Origin: Mycobacterium terramassiliense
GTDB taxonomy: Bacteria > Actinomycetota > Actinomycetes > Mycobacteriales > Mycobacteriaceae
Direction of reading: 5' to 3'
DNA: 64,000 bases
Assembly: GCF_900157385.1 (NCBI RefSeq)
Contig: NZ_LT717701.1
Location: 2,607,331-2,671,330 of the forward strand
Shown: one piece after another, positions 16,128 to 24,555 of the stretch
Layout: every line of letters starts with the position of its first letter
How positions within the stretch are numbered: the stretch's first letter is position 1
Program-made: the position numbers and the translations under genes
Notes under the pieces: generated by a model
What the model was told of the DNA's origin: nothing
The model's input: only the letters and a program-made list of their open reading frames with translations
The model's database searches: none

Positions 16128-17261
16128 ATGGCCCACGGCGCTATCCGGTTTGGGGTGTTGGGACCGTTGCAGATGAGCGCCAACGGCGCGGACCTGCCGC
16201 TGGGGCCGGCAAAGCAGCGCGCCGTGCTGGCCACCCTGCTGATCAATCGGAATCGCACCGTCCCCATTGACACGCTGATCGATGCCGCGTGGCAGCGCTG
16301 CCCACCGCCCGAGGCCCGGGCGAGCCTGCACGCGCACGTATCCCGGCTTCGCCGCCTGGTGGGCAGCGTCGGCGCGGATGCCGCGGCCGTTCTGGTCAGC
16401 GCTTCGCCGGGCTATCGGCTCAACGTGCCCGACGAGGCTTGCGATTTCGGCCGCTTCGCCATCGAACGAAGAGCCGGAATCCAGGCCGCCACCGCCGGGC
16501 GGTTCGAAGAGGCCAGTGGCCGCCTGTCGTCGGCGTTGGCCGAGTGGCGCGGCCCGGTGCTCGAGGATTTGCGCGACTTCGGATTCGTGGACGCCTTCGC
16601 CGCCGCGCTGATCGAGGACAAGCTGGTGACACTGACGGCACGCGCCGAGGCCGAGATAGCTTGCGGACGAACGCATTCCGTGATCGGCGAACTCGAAGCC
16701 CTTGTCGCGGAGCATCCCTACCGAGAACCGTTGTGGGCACAGTTGATAACGGCCTATTACCTCGCGGAGCGTCAATACGATGCGCTGGACGCCTACGCCC
16801 GTCTGAAGACGGCGCTCGCCGACGATCTGGGCATCGACCCAGGGCCCACATTGCGGGGTCTTCATCAGCGCATCCTGAGCCAGGAACCGTTGGACGTCGA
16901 AAGCGCCGCCCGCGCAACGGCGAAGCGCGCCGCCGCGACCCTTCGCCGACCGGCCGACGGCTCGCGTGACTCCGCCGTCGCGCACCTGCGCGATGCCGCC
17001 GGCGGCCGCCATCCGCTGGGCGGGGCAGCCACCAGGATCGGCCGCCTCTCCGACAACGACATCGTCATCGACGATGACACCGTCAGCCGCTACCACGCGG
17101 TGATCGTCGATACCGGCAACAGCTTTGTCATAACCGATCTTCAGTCGGCCAACGGAATCGATGTGGCGGGGCGGCGGATTCGCATCAGCGCGACGCTGGC
17201 CGATGGCGACCGCATCTGCATCTGCGGTCACGAGTTCACCTTCGAGATCCGCGAAGGCTGA
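16128..17261 (+). CDS. EmbR-like transcriptional regulator (winged helix-BTAD-FHA)
   Basis: 377 residues, close to the 388 of M. tuberculosis EmbR. Winged helix at about 5-95 (FGVLGPLQM, KQRAVLATLLINRN, HVSRLRRLVG), BTAD at about 96-250 (AEWRGPVLEDL, LGIDPGPTLRGLHQRIL) and a C-terminal FHA domain at about 300-375 with TRIGR, DNDIVIDDDTVSRYHA and SANGIDVAG, including the phosphothreonine-binding Arg, Ser and His. In M. tuberculosis PknH phosphorylates EmbR through its FHA domain; the kinase immediately upstream makes the same relation likely here. Target genes are not visible. Converges on the DMT transporter with 18 nt between. Confidence 0.92.
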   Translation: MAHGAIRFGVLGPLQMSANGADLPLGPAKQRAVLATLLINRNRTVPIDTLIDAAWQRCPPPEARASLHAHVSRLRRLVGSVGADAAAVLVSASPGYRLNVPDEACDFGRFAIERRAGIQAATAGRFEEASGRLSSALAEWRGPVLEDLRDFGFVDAFAAALIEDKLVTLTARAEAEIACGRTHSVIGELEALVAEHPYREPLWAQLITAYYLAERQYDALDAYARLKTALADDLGIDPGPTLRGLHQRILSQEPLDVESAARATAKRAAATLRRPADGSRDSAVAHLRDAAGGRHPLGGAATRIGRLSDNDIVIDDDTVSRYHAVIVDTGNSFVITDLQSANGIDVAGRRIRISATLADGDRICICGHEFTFEIREG

Positions 17262-17279
17262 CGAGGCCGCCCCGACCGA

Positions 17280-18197
17280 TCAGGCTTGCGACGCCGCCTT
17301 GGGCTGGTCGGCGATTTTCAGATCGCGCCCGGCGCCGGCGGCCATGGTGGCGGCCTCGCCGCGGGCCAGGCCCACCGTCGCGACGATCACCGCCGCGGCC
17401 GCGACCGCCAGCACCAACCACTGTGTGCCGTCGGCATTCAAGGTCTCGCCGAGCACCGCGACTCCGAGTACCCCCGCCACGACCGGCTTCGCGACGATGA
17501 TCGTCGGCAGCGAGGCGGTCAGCGCACCGGCGCGATAGGCCGACTGGTGGAAGATCATCCCACCCACGCCGGCGGCCACCCAGGCGTACAGGTCGGGCGT
17601 GTGCCACAACTGGCCGGGTGTGTGCTCGATGAGGTCGACAACGCCCTTCATCAGCACCGAGAACACCGCCAGCAACGAACCGGCCACCGCCGCCAGCAAC
17701 AGCGCCGCCGCCGGACGGTCCGCCCAGATCCGTGCGCCGAGCAAAGCCAGCAACAGCGGTGGGCCCATCACCACGGCCACCACCAGCCACGCTGCCAGCG
17801 TCCCGCGCTCATGACCGCCCGCGGGCTGCCCGACCGCGATGACGACCGCGAGTGCCACGGCCAGCAGCAGCGCCCACAGCCACTCGGCGCGGGTCACCGA
17901 ATGGCGCGTCACACGCGCGTAGATCGGTAACGCGAACAGCAGCGCGGTCACCTGCAGCGACATGACCAACAACACCGAGCCCTTGTCGAGGGCCGCGGCC
18001 AGCAGGCAGTAGCTGGAGATGTCCCCCAGACCACCCAGCCACCAGCGGGTGTCGCGCAACAACATGCCGAACAGGGTCAGGTGGCCGACCGGTTTGTCGG
18101 TGACCTCCTGTGCGGACCGCTGCCGGATCACGTTGCCGACCGCGGACGCCAGCGCGGCCAACAAAGCGAGCAGGACCGCCACATCCGTCGTCGACAT
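17280..18197 (-). CDS. DMT-family (EamA/NIPA-like) membrane transporter
   Basis: 305 residues with ten predicted hydrophobic helices in two halves, the layout of the drug/metabolite transporter superfamily. Distinctive blocks are QRSAQEVTDKPVG near residue 27 and LLRDTRWWLG near 46, plus AGALTASLPTIIVAKPVVAG in the second half. The same blocks occur in the gene at 52083-52970, so the two are paralogues. The ATG at 18197 has GAGGAGG upstream. The SDR gene lies upstream on the same strand; the 135-nt gap contains a small hairpin. Substrate unknown. Confidence 0.85.
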   Translation of the reverse strand: MSTTDVAVLLALLAALASAVGNVIRQRSAQEVTDKPVGHLTLFGMLLRDTRWWLGGLGDISSYCLLAAALDKGSVLLVMSLQVTALLFALPIYARVTRHSVTRAEWLWALLLAVALAVVIAVGQPAGGHERGTLAAWLVVAVVMGPPLLLALLGARIWADRPAAALLLAAVAGSLLAVFSVLMKGVVDLIEHTPGQLWHTPDLYAWVAAGVGGMIFHQSAYRAGALTASLPTIIVAKPVVAGVLGVAVLGETLNADGTQWLVLAVAAAAVIVATVGLARGEAATMAAGAGRDLKIADQPKAASQA

Positions 18198-18249
18198 GGG
18201 ATGACCTCCTCGCTCACACGCCTGTTTGCGGCGTTGCGTTGCGCTGTTA

Positions 18250-18265
18250 GCTGAGCGGGCTCAGC
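18250..18265. terminator. Small hairpin between SDR and DMT genes
   Basis: GCTGAG-CGGG-CTCAGC gives a perfect 6-bp stem with a 4-nt loop in the gap between the SDR stop and the DMT start, both on the minus strand. It has no U-tract, so it could be a weak mycobacterial-type terminator or attenuator. Confidence 0.35.
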
Positions 18266-18332
18266 GACTGGCTATCCATCCAATCTAACCGCGCCTCGCG
18301 GACCCGGCCCGTCGAGCCGATCAGCGGCGGCC

Positions 18333-19202
18333 TCAGAGCGGGAATTTCGTCCCGGTGAGCTGCTCGGACAGTTCCCACAACGCGGCGGCGGTGGCCGCGC
18401 GCTTGGCCGGCCAATTCCGCCAGGTCGGTTGGGTGCGGCCGTACAGGCCGAACCGGGGACCGATGAACGTGTCGCCGGGCAACTCCTGCGATGCCGCGTA
18501 CAACGTCTGGCGGGCACCGAAGTCCGCATCGGTGGAAACCAGCCGGTCGACGGCCAACACCGCCGCGTCGCCGAACTTCCGGCCCGAGTTGCCTTGCAGG
18601 TTGGTATGCGACCACCCCGGATGGGCGGCCAGTGCGCGCAACGGAGACCCGGCGGCGTGCAAGCGCGCCTGCAACTCGCTGGTGAACAACAGGTTGGCCA
18701 GCTTCGACTGGCCGTACGCCAGCCAGGCCGAATACCGGCGGGACTGCCAGTTGAGGTCCTTGAGGCTGATGAATCCGATGTGATGCAGCAGCGAGGACAC
18801 AGTGACGACGCGGTCGGTCAGCTTGGGCAACAACAGGTTGGTCAGCGCGAAGTGCCCGAGGTGATTGGTGCCGATCTGACCCTCGAAGCCGTCGGCGGTC
18901 ACCGCGTATTTGGTCGCCATGATGCCGGCGTTGTTGACGAGGACGTCGACCTGCTCGGTGTCGTCGGCGAAGCGGCGCACGGAGGTCAGGTCCTGCAGGT
19001 CGAGCCGGCGCACCTCGACGTCGCCGGGCATGCGCGCCGCCGCCGCCTCGCCCTTGCCGGTGTCGCGCACCGCGAGCACGACGTGGGCGCCGACGCGGGC
19101 CAACTCGCGGGCGGTCACCTCGCCCAGACCGCCGTTGGCGCCGGTGACAATCGCGGTGCGTCCGGCGAACGAGGGCAGGTCTGCGGCGGTCCAACCAGGC
19201 AT
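18333..19202 (-). CDS. SDR-family NAD(P)-dependent oxidoreductase
   Basis: 289 residues from the ATG at 19202 (MPGWTAADLPSFAGRTAIVTG). Rossmann glycine motif TGANGGLG at about 17-24, NNAGIM near 92, and an active-site Tyr-Lys in AYGQSKLANLLF near 167. The set VSSLLHHIGFI, LNWQSR.YSAWLAYGQSKLANLLF is typical of the mycobacterial retinol-dehydrogenase/WW-oxidoreductase-like SDR branch. Substrate unknown. Divergent from the lipid kinase gene, with about 190 nt between the two starts. Confidence 0.88.
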   Translation of the reverse strand: MPGWTAADLPSFAGRTAIVTGANGGLGEVTARELARVGAHVVLAVRDTGKGEAAAARMPGDVEVRRLDLQDLTSVRRFADDTEQVDVLVNNAGIMATKYAVTADGFEGQIGTNHLGHFALTNLLLPKLTDRVVTVSSLLHHIGFISLKDLNWQSRRYSAWLAYGQSKLANLLFTSELQARLHAAGSPLRALAAHPGWSHTNLQGNSGRKFGDAAVLAVDRLVSTDADFGARQTLYAASQELPGDTFIGPRFGLYGRTQPTWRNWPAKRAATAAALWELSEQLTGTKFPL

Positions 19203-19389
19203 GGCAGCCACCCTAGCGCCGAAAACGGGACGGCTCCCGACGGGCGCAAAACCGCTGCACAACAGCCCAATACGACGCCGCGGCGGTGCCGCACGATCTC
19301 GCCCACCCAGGCGTCGCGGGTATCGTGCGGGGGATGACCAGCGGAATCCCGCGCACCCGTCGCTGGCCGAGGCCGACGGGAGGCTCGGC

Positions 19390-20385
19390 ATGTATCTAGG
19401 GATCATCGTCAACCCGCAGGCGCGCAGGAATCGCGCCGCGCCGGACCGTGCCGCCGACTTGCGCCGGATCGTCGGCCCGTGGGGCGAGGTGCACGAGACC
19501 GCGTCCGTCGAGGATCTCCGCAGGACCATCAAGGAGCTCAACCCACGGACCACCCACCTCGTCGGGGATGGCGGCGACGGCGCGCTGCATTGGCTGATCA
19601 ACGAAATCGAGCAGTGCATCGCCGATCCCGACCGCTGGCCGACCTTCGTGCCGAGCAACGGGGGAAGCGTCAACGCCGTCGCGCGCAAGGCGAGGGTGCG
19701 CGGTCGCGCCGACGGGATCATCCGCGCCTTGGCAACCGCCGCGGAGGCCGACCGGCCCCCGCCCGAGGTCCGCCTGGACACCCTCGAACTCGACGGCGAG
19801 ACCGAGGACGGCGCGGCATTTCATCGCCTGTGCTTCGGGCTGGCCGCCGGTGGTGTCGGAAACCGGTTCTACGAACGGTATTACGACTCGCCCGATCACG
19901 GCCGCCTGGCCGTCGCCCGGGTGATCGCCCGCTCGTTCGGCGACTACCTGACCTCAAAGGTCGCCCCCAGCCGGGTGAAGACGCCGAACTACGCGTCGGT
20001 CCTGTTCACCCCGACGCGCGCCCGCGTCGTGATCGACGGCGAGGAGGTGCCGACCCGGACACACCGGCTGCTGCACGCCGGCGCCATCGACCTGCGCATC
20101 GGGGGCCCGTTCCGGCTCTTCCCGAAGGCCGCCCAACCCGGTGCCCTGCATTTCCAGGCCGGGGAGGTCAGGCCGTCGAAGATCGTCGCGCAGCTTCCCG
20201 CCGCGCTCACCAACGGAACGATGCGCGGCGAGGGGATACGCGACGTCAACGGCCGCGAGATGATCATCGAGGCCGACGGGGAACCGCTGTCGCCGATCAT
20301 CGACGGCGAGCGCTTCGTCGGCGTCACCCGGCTGGTGGCCCGCGCCGGGCCGCGCATCCGCGTCGCCCAGGTGGCCGGGCGGTAA
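19390..20385 (+). CDS. Diacylglycerol/lipid kinase-like protein
   Basis: 331 residues from the ATG at 19390 (YLGIIVNPQARRNR); the open frame extends further upstream, but only into sequence opposite the SDR. Family marks are the NP.A start, VGDGGDGALHWLINEI (nucleotide-binding GGDG) at about 58-73, PSNGGSVNAVARKARV near 90, and a C-terminal beta-rich part with ADGEPLS and GERF. DAGK-catalytic-domain proteins phosphorylate lipids or sphingoid bases at the membrane. The expected GGT/GTGN motif appears as GGSVN, a small departure. Substrate not determinable. Confidence 0.8.
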   Translation: MYLGIIVNPQARRNRAAPDRAADLRRIVGPWGEVHETASVEDLRRTIKELNPRTTHLVGDGGDGALHWLINEIEQCIADPDRWPTFVPSNGGSVNAVARKARVRGRADGIIRALATAAEADRPPPEVRLDTLELDGETEDGAAFHRLCFGLAAGGVGNRFYERYYDSPDHGRLAVARVIARSFGDYLTSKVAPSRVKTPNYASVLFTPTRARVVIDGEEVPTRTHRLLHAGAIDLRIGGPFRLFPKAAQPGALHFQAGEVRPSKIVAQLPAALTNGTMRGEGIRDVNGREMIIEADGEPLSPIIDGERFVGVTRLVARAGPRIRVAQVAGR

Positions 20386-20395
20386 TTCGCAGCGT

Positions 20396-20689
20396 TCAAC
20401 GCCGCGCCTGGATGGTGCGCGTGATCTGGGCGGAAAGCCGGGGGTCGTTCAGCAACTGGTCGACCAGCGTGGAGAGAACCTCCTGGCCGGTGACACGGGC
20501 GACACCGAGGCGGTCGGCGGCCTCCCGCTGCCAGATGTCCAGGGCCCGATGCTGGGCGGGTGCGAGGTCGACCGTGCGACGGGTTTTGGGGTTGCGCGTT
20601 CGCCCGAGGGCGAAGGGCTCCGTCGGTGCTGCGGCCGCCGCGGGAGGCAGTGCGGCACCGGGTCGGTCGGCGGGGTTGGAAGTGCTCAT
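20396..20689 (-). CDS. Small DNA-binding-like protein (possible RHH or partition-type)
   Basis: 97 residues. A Pro/Ala-rich N-terminus (about 1-25) precedes a basic patch (RTRNPKTRRTVDLAPAQ) and a helical region (HRALDIWQREAADRLGV, GQEVLSTLVDQLLNDPRLSAQI). A short strand followed by two helices resembles ribbon-helix-helix or plasmid partition accessory proteins; this is a structural guess, not a family match. There is no ParA or toxin partner beside it. An inverted repeat about 50 nt upstream of its ATG may be its operator. Confidence 0.5.
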   Translation of the reverse strand: MSTSNPADRPGAALPPAAAAAPTEPFALGRTRNPKTRRTVDLAPAQHRALDIWQREAADRLGVARVTGQEVLSTLVDQLLNDPRLSAQITRTIQARR

Positions 20690-20738
20690 CGGGAACGGCC
20701 CTACCCCTGGGCGACTTTAGGTCCGGCGATCAGTAAGT

Positions 20739-20760
20739 CATCTCAGTATATGCGGAGATG
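20739..20760. promoter_or_regulatory. Inverted repeat CATCTC-N10-GAGATG upstream of the small DNA-binding-like gene
   Basis: Perfect 6-bp arms at 20739-20744 and 20755-20760, enclosing a CAGTATA element. The position, 50 nt upstream of the minus-strand start at 20689, suits an operator. Confidence 0.4.
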
Positions 20761-20995
20761 ATGAGTCCCCCCTCGCCCGGCGTCCGGGACCGACGGCCGG
20801 CGCCTTCGTCCATCGGTTTGGCGGTTCGTCGTCGCTGCGGCGCCAACAATTGCTGTCACAAGCCGGGCTTGCCGGCGGCGCCGGACTAAGGCTTTCTGCA
20901 ATGGACGTATTGCGGCCGTTGCAATCCCATACGCGGTCCGGGAATTGCGCCGTCGAAAGGGAATCATTGAATACTTATCACCGCAAGTCCGTACC

Positions 20996-21069
20996 TCAGT
21001 ATCTACGTCATAGCGATCTAAGCTGGTGATATGCCGCGACAGTGGGTGCTGAGATACTGATCGCAGTAT
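20996..21069. promoter_or_regulatory. CAGTAT element cluster upstream of the FAAL operon
   Basis: The 590-nt gap 20690-21280 is visibly less GC-rich than its surroundings and holds no convincing gene. TCAGTATCT occurs on the plus strand at 20996-21004 and as its reverse complement at 21052-21060. ATACTG-N4-CAGTAT forms an inverted repeat at 21054-21069. A further CAGTATA lies inside the inverted repeat at 20739-20760. These look like binding sites for one regulator controlling the operon that starts at 21281. The remainder of the gap shows nothing specific apart from an AT-rich stretch just before the FAAL start. Confidence 0.45.
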
Positions 21070-21280
21070 TTGCATACGCCATTTCACGTCGGCTTCGAAA
21101 ATGGCGCGACTATGACCTGCATCACGTGCACGATGGGTTGAGCCTGTGAAATCAATGTGCAGCACTAAAATTGGCTTTTCTCGAGTTAGTTTCGCGTTTA
21201 CCGTGGAATTACGAATTGCGACGTTGCACTTCTAGTTCTGATTTCGGCCCAACCGACCCCCACCTGGAAGGGACTCCTCG

Positions 21281-24200
21281 ATGCAGACGCTGATCGACTA
21301 CCTGCGGATGTGGCAAGCGCGCCGACCACACCAAACCCTGTTCCGGTTCGTCGACGCCGAGGGTCGCGAGATCGACCGCTACACCTACGACAGTTTCGAC
21401 GAGCGGACGCGCGAGCTGGCGGCCTACCTATCCACCGAGGCCGGGTTGAAGCCGGGTGATCGGGCGCTGCTCGTGTACCCGCCGGGCCTGGAGATGGTGG
21501 CCGCGTTCTACGCCTGCGCGCGCATCGGCGTGATCGCCGTACCGGTCAGCCCGCCGCTGCCCATGTCGTTCGAAGCCGGGCTGGCCAAGCTCAGCTTCAT
21601 CGCGCGCGACTCCCAGGCCAAGGCCGTGCTGTCGACCAAGGAACTCGAGCACACCTTCCGCGAGCTGCTGGGCCACCGGCAGGGCGCGCTGCCCTGGCCG
21701 GACGTCGAGCGGCTCCCGGAGCTGCCCTGGGTGGCGACGGACGTCACCCGAGAATTCGGCGGCGAACCCGTGGCCGATACGCCCGGCCGGGTGCTCTTCC
21801 TGCAGTACACGTCGGGGTCCACCAGCGATCCCAAGGGCGTGGTGGTGACCCACGCCAACGTCATCGCCAACGCCTCGGCCTTCACGGACAGCGAGGTGGC
21901 GGTCAGCTGGCTGCCGCAGCACCACGACATGGGCCTGATCTCCGCCTACCTGTACATCGTGGTTCTCGGCGGGACCACCCACGGGATGTCCCCGGAGGAC
22001 TTCCTCAAGCGGCCCTCGTCGTGGCTGCGGCTGATCAGCGAGGCGCGCGCCACCCAGACGCCGGCGCCGAACTTCGCCCTCGAGTACTGCCTGCGCGAGG
22101 ACAAGCTGCCCGCCTCGGAGCTCACCGGCGTCGATTTGAGCAGCCTCAAGTCCATGGTCATCGGCGCCGAACCGCTGCGGGCCAAGACGTTCGCCCGCTT
22201 CCGGGAACGCTTCGCGCCCTACGGGCTGCGCCCCGACGCGGTGACCGGTGCCTACGGCCTGGCCGAGAACACACTGGCCGTGACCCTGCAGGGCCGCCAG
22301 ACCGTGGTCGTCAACAAGCGGGCCCTGCAGCAGAACGTCGTGCGGGTGGAAAAGGCGGTGGCCCAGAACCACAACCAGACCCCGCTGGTCAGCAGCGGCA
22401 AGCCCGCCGCCGGGACCGTCGTCCGCATCGTCGACCCCGAATCCCGGCGCGCGCTGGTCGAGGGCCGGGTCGGCGAGATCTGGCTGGCGGGACCGTCCAA
22501 GGGTGGCGGCTACTGGCACCGCCCGGACGTCACCGCGGAGACGTTCGAAGCCCGCATCCACGGCGACGACGAGCACACCTATCTGCGGACGGGTGACCTT
22601 GGCTTCCTCTACGAGGGCGAACTGTTCGTCTGCGGCCGGACCAAGGACCTGATCATCGTCCGCGGCGTCAACTGCTACCCCTCGGACATCGAGGCGGTTG
22701 TGGAGCGGTCGGCCGCGCAGGTCCGGCACGGCTGCGTCGCCGCCTTCTCGGTCGAGCGCGAGGACGAGGAGGCGTTGGTCGTCGTCGCCGAGGTGCGCGA
22801 CGAGCATGACCTGCCCGACGCCAAGGCTCTGGCGCGCGCGATCCGACGGCACGGGCATATCGATCCGCACACCATCGTGTTCCTGCCGCCGCGCAGCATC
22901 CCCAAGACGACCTCGGGGAAGATCAGGCGCTCGCAGACCCGCCAGCTGTGGCTGGAGGGCAAGCTGCCCGTGCTGGCGACCTGGGTCCCGAAAACCCACA
23001 CGGGGCCGGACGCCAGCACGGGCCCCCTCGGCCGTTTCCGCCACCTCATCGAGAGTTACGACCTCACCGGGTACGAAGACTGCTCCTTCGCCGACCTCGG
23101 GATTGACTCGCTGGCCCTGGCCGAGCTTCGCGCGGACCTGCAGGCCCTGCTGGAAGAGCACGGGGCCGGGGAGCTGGTCGAGGAGGTCAACGCGCGGCTG
23201 CTCCAGCGCCTGACGGTCGCCGAGTTCTTCCGGCTCATGCGGCAGTTCGGCGATCGGTCCGGGCAGCCGCTGGACGCCCTGCGGCGGGCACTGGATCAGA
23301 TCTCGGCCGAGTACGAGGCGCAGGAGGCCGAGCAGATGCGCGCCGACGCGCGGCTGCCCCTGCCGGCCCTGGCGCCGGCGCGGCCGGGCCCGGTGCGCGA
23401 AATCCTGCTCACCGGCGCGACCGGCTTCCTCGGGCCGTTCCTGGTGAACAGCCTGCTCGGGCGGACGTCGCACACCATCCACGCGCTGATCCGCGCCACG
23501 GACCCGGGGCACGGACTGGACCGCATCGTCGCGTCGCTGCGCCGGGCTCAGCTGTGGTCCCCGGCTCTGGAAGCCGAGGTCCGCGCGCGGGTGCGCGTGG
23601 TTTGCGGTGATCTCGCCGAGCCCCACCTGGGCGTCGGCGAGGCGGAGTTCGGGCGGCTGGCCGACAGCATCGACGCCATCGTGCACAACGGTGCGCTGGT
23701 CAACTACGTCCGGACCTACGACGCCCTGCGCCCCGCCAACGTGCTGGGCACGCTGGAGCTGTTGCGCCTGGCCATGACCGACCATCGGAAGACGTTCCAT
23801 TTGGTCTCCAGCACCTTCATTTATGGGTGGAGCACCGAGCCGGTGGTCGGGGAGTGGGACGCCAACGCGAAGATGAGCGGCCTGGACTTCGGCTACTCGC
23901 AGACCAAGTGGGTGGCCGAGCAGTTGGTCCTGGCGGCCGAGCAGCAGGGCCTCGACGTGCGCATCTACCGGCCGTCGCTGATCTCGCCCACTCGGGCGGG
24001 CTTCGGCAGCCAGGACGACATCCTGGTGCGGCTCACGGCGTTCATGATCGAACACGGGTTGGCCGTCGACGCGCTCAACCAGATCAGCCTGCTGCCCGCG
24101 GACCTGATCGCGGACCACATCGTGGCGCTGATGGGCTTGCCGACGGATGCCACCAGTGGCGGGCACGTCTATAACATGACCGCGGACGACTATTACAACC

Positions 24201-24529
24201 TGACGGACATCACCCGGGTCCTGTCCGAACGCCACGGCTACCGCTTCGACTACCACAACATCCCGTCGTTCGTGGAGCAGCTGAACCGCCGGTGCACGCC
24301 GCGCGATCAGCTCTATCCGCTGGTCGATTTCCTCGTCCGGTCGGCGGACAAGATCGCCGCGATGCGGGACAAGCGCTACGACAACACCCAGTACCGCCAC
24401 GCGCGGGCGATGGCCAAGGTCCACCTGCGGGAGCCGGCCCTCACCGACACGGTCGATAACCTGGTGCGGTTCTTGCGGCGCGAGCAGTTGATCACCGAGT
24501 CTGAGGCGGAGGCGCAACGCAGTGCCTGA
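21281..24529 (+). CDS. Fatty acyl-AMP ligase - ACP - thioester reductase fusion
   Basis: 1082 residues. FAAL domain at about 1-580: YTSGSTSDPKGVVVTH near 175, SWLPQHHDMGL, GAYGLAENTLAVT, the FAAL-type insertion (VVVNKRALQQNVVRVEKAV), RTGDLGF, and PKTTSGKIRRSQTR at the end. An acyl carrier domain follows with DLGIDSLALAEL, phosphopantetheine Ser 610. The C-terminal reductase (about 700-1070) has the NAD(P) motif TGATGFLG near 710 and the SDR pair YSQTK near 870. The expected chemistry is activation of a free fatty acid as acyl-AMP, loading onto its own ACP, and reductive release as aldehyde (or alcohol). It is the first gene of a four-gene operon; the ATG at 21281 follows AAGGGA. Subfamily and chain length cannot be told. 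Confidence 0.93.
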   Translation: MQTLIDYLRMWQARRPHQTLFRFVDAEGREIDRYTYDSFDERTRELAAYLSTEAGLKPGDRALLVYPPGLEMVAAFYACARIGVIAVPVSPPLPMSFEAGLAKLSFIARDSQAKAVLSTKELEHTFRELLGHRQGALPWPDVERLPELPWVATDVTREFGGEPVADTPGRVLFLQYTSGSTSDPKGVVVTHANVIANASAFTDSEVAVSWLPQHHDMGLISAYLYIVVLGGTTHGMSPEDFLKRPSSWLRLISEARATQTPAPNFALEYCLREDKLPASELTGVDLSSLKSMVIGAEPLRAKTFARFRERFAPYGLRPDAVTGAYGLAENTLAVTLQGRQTVVVNKRALQQNVVRVEKAVAQNHNQTPLVSSGKPAAGTVVRIVDPESRRALVEGRVGEIWLAGPSKGGGYWHRPDVTAETFEARIHGDDEHTYLRTGDLGFLYEGELFVCGRTKDLIIVRGVNCYPSDIEAVVERSAAQVRHGCVAAFSVEREDEEALVVVAEVRDEHDLPDAKALARAIRRHGHIDPHTIVFLPPRSIPKTTSGKIRRSQTRQLWLEGKLPVLATWVPKTHTGPDASTGPLGRFRHLIESYDLTGYEDCSFADLGIDSLALAELRADLQALLEEHGAGELVEEVNARLLQRLTVAEFFRLMRQFGDRSGQPLDALRRALDQISAEYEAQEAEQMRADARLPLPALAPARPGPVREILLTGATGFLGPFLVNSLLGRTSHTIHALIRATDPGHGLDRIVASLRRAQLWSPALEAEVRARVRVVCGDLAEPHLGVGEAEFGRLADSIDAIVHNGALVNYVRTYDALRPANVLGTLELLRLAMTDHRKTFHLVSSTFIYGWSTEPVVGEWDANAKMSGLDFGYSQTKWVAEQLVLAAEQQGLDVRIYRPSLISPTRAGFGSQDDILVRLTAFMIEHGLAVDALNQISLLPADLIADHIVALMGLPTDATSGGHVYNMTADDYYNLTDITRVLSERHGYRFDYHNIPSFVEQLNRRCTPRDQLYPLVDFLVRSADKIAAMRDKRYDNTQYRHARAMAKVHLREPALTDTVDNLVRFLRREQLITESEAEAQRSA

Positions 24530-24555
24530 CAACCCGAGTGCGAAGGGGGTGCACG

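Noticed and set aside
15813..17231. Minus-strand open frame opposite the EmbR-like gene
   Set aside because: The plus strand has complete winged helix, BTAD and FHA domains; the antisense product shows none.
18910..19389. N-terminal extension of the lipid kinase
   Set aside because: The extra part is antisense to the SDR gene; the DAGK fold begins at the ATG at 19390.
20690..21280. Minus-strand open frame of about 140 codons in the gap before FAAL
   Set aside because: Weak coding composition, no RBS and no family; it overlaps the CAGTAT elements, which point to a regulatory region.
21428..24532. Very long open frame on the minus strand opposite the FAAL gene
   Set aside because: Its product is a low-complexity Arg/Val/Gly/Gln-rich sequence without a family; the plus strand encodes a full FAAL-ACP-reductase. 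It is a shadow of GC-rich codon use.
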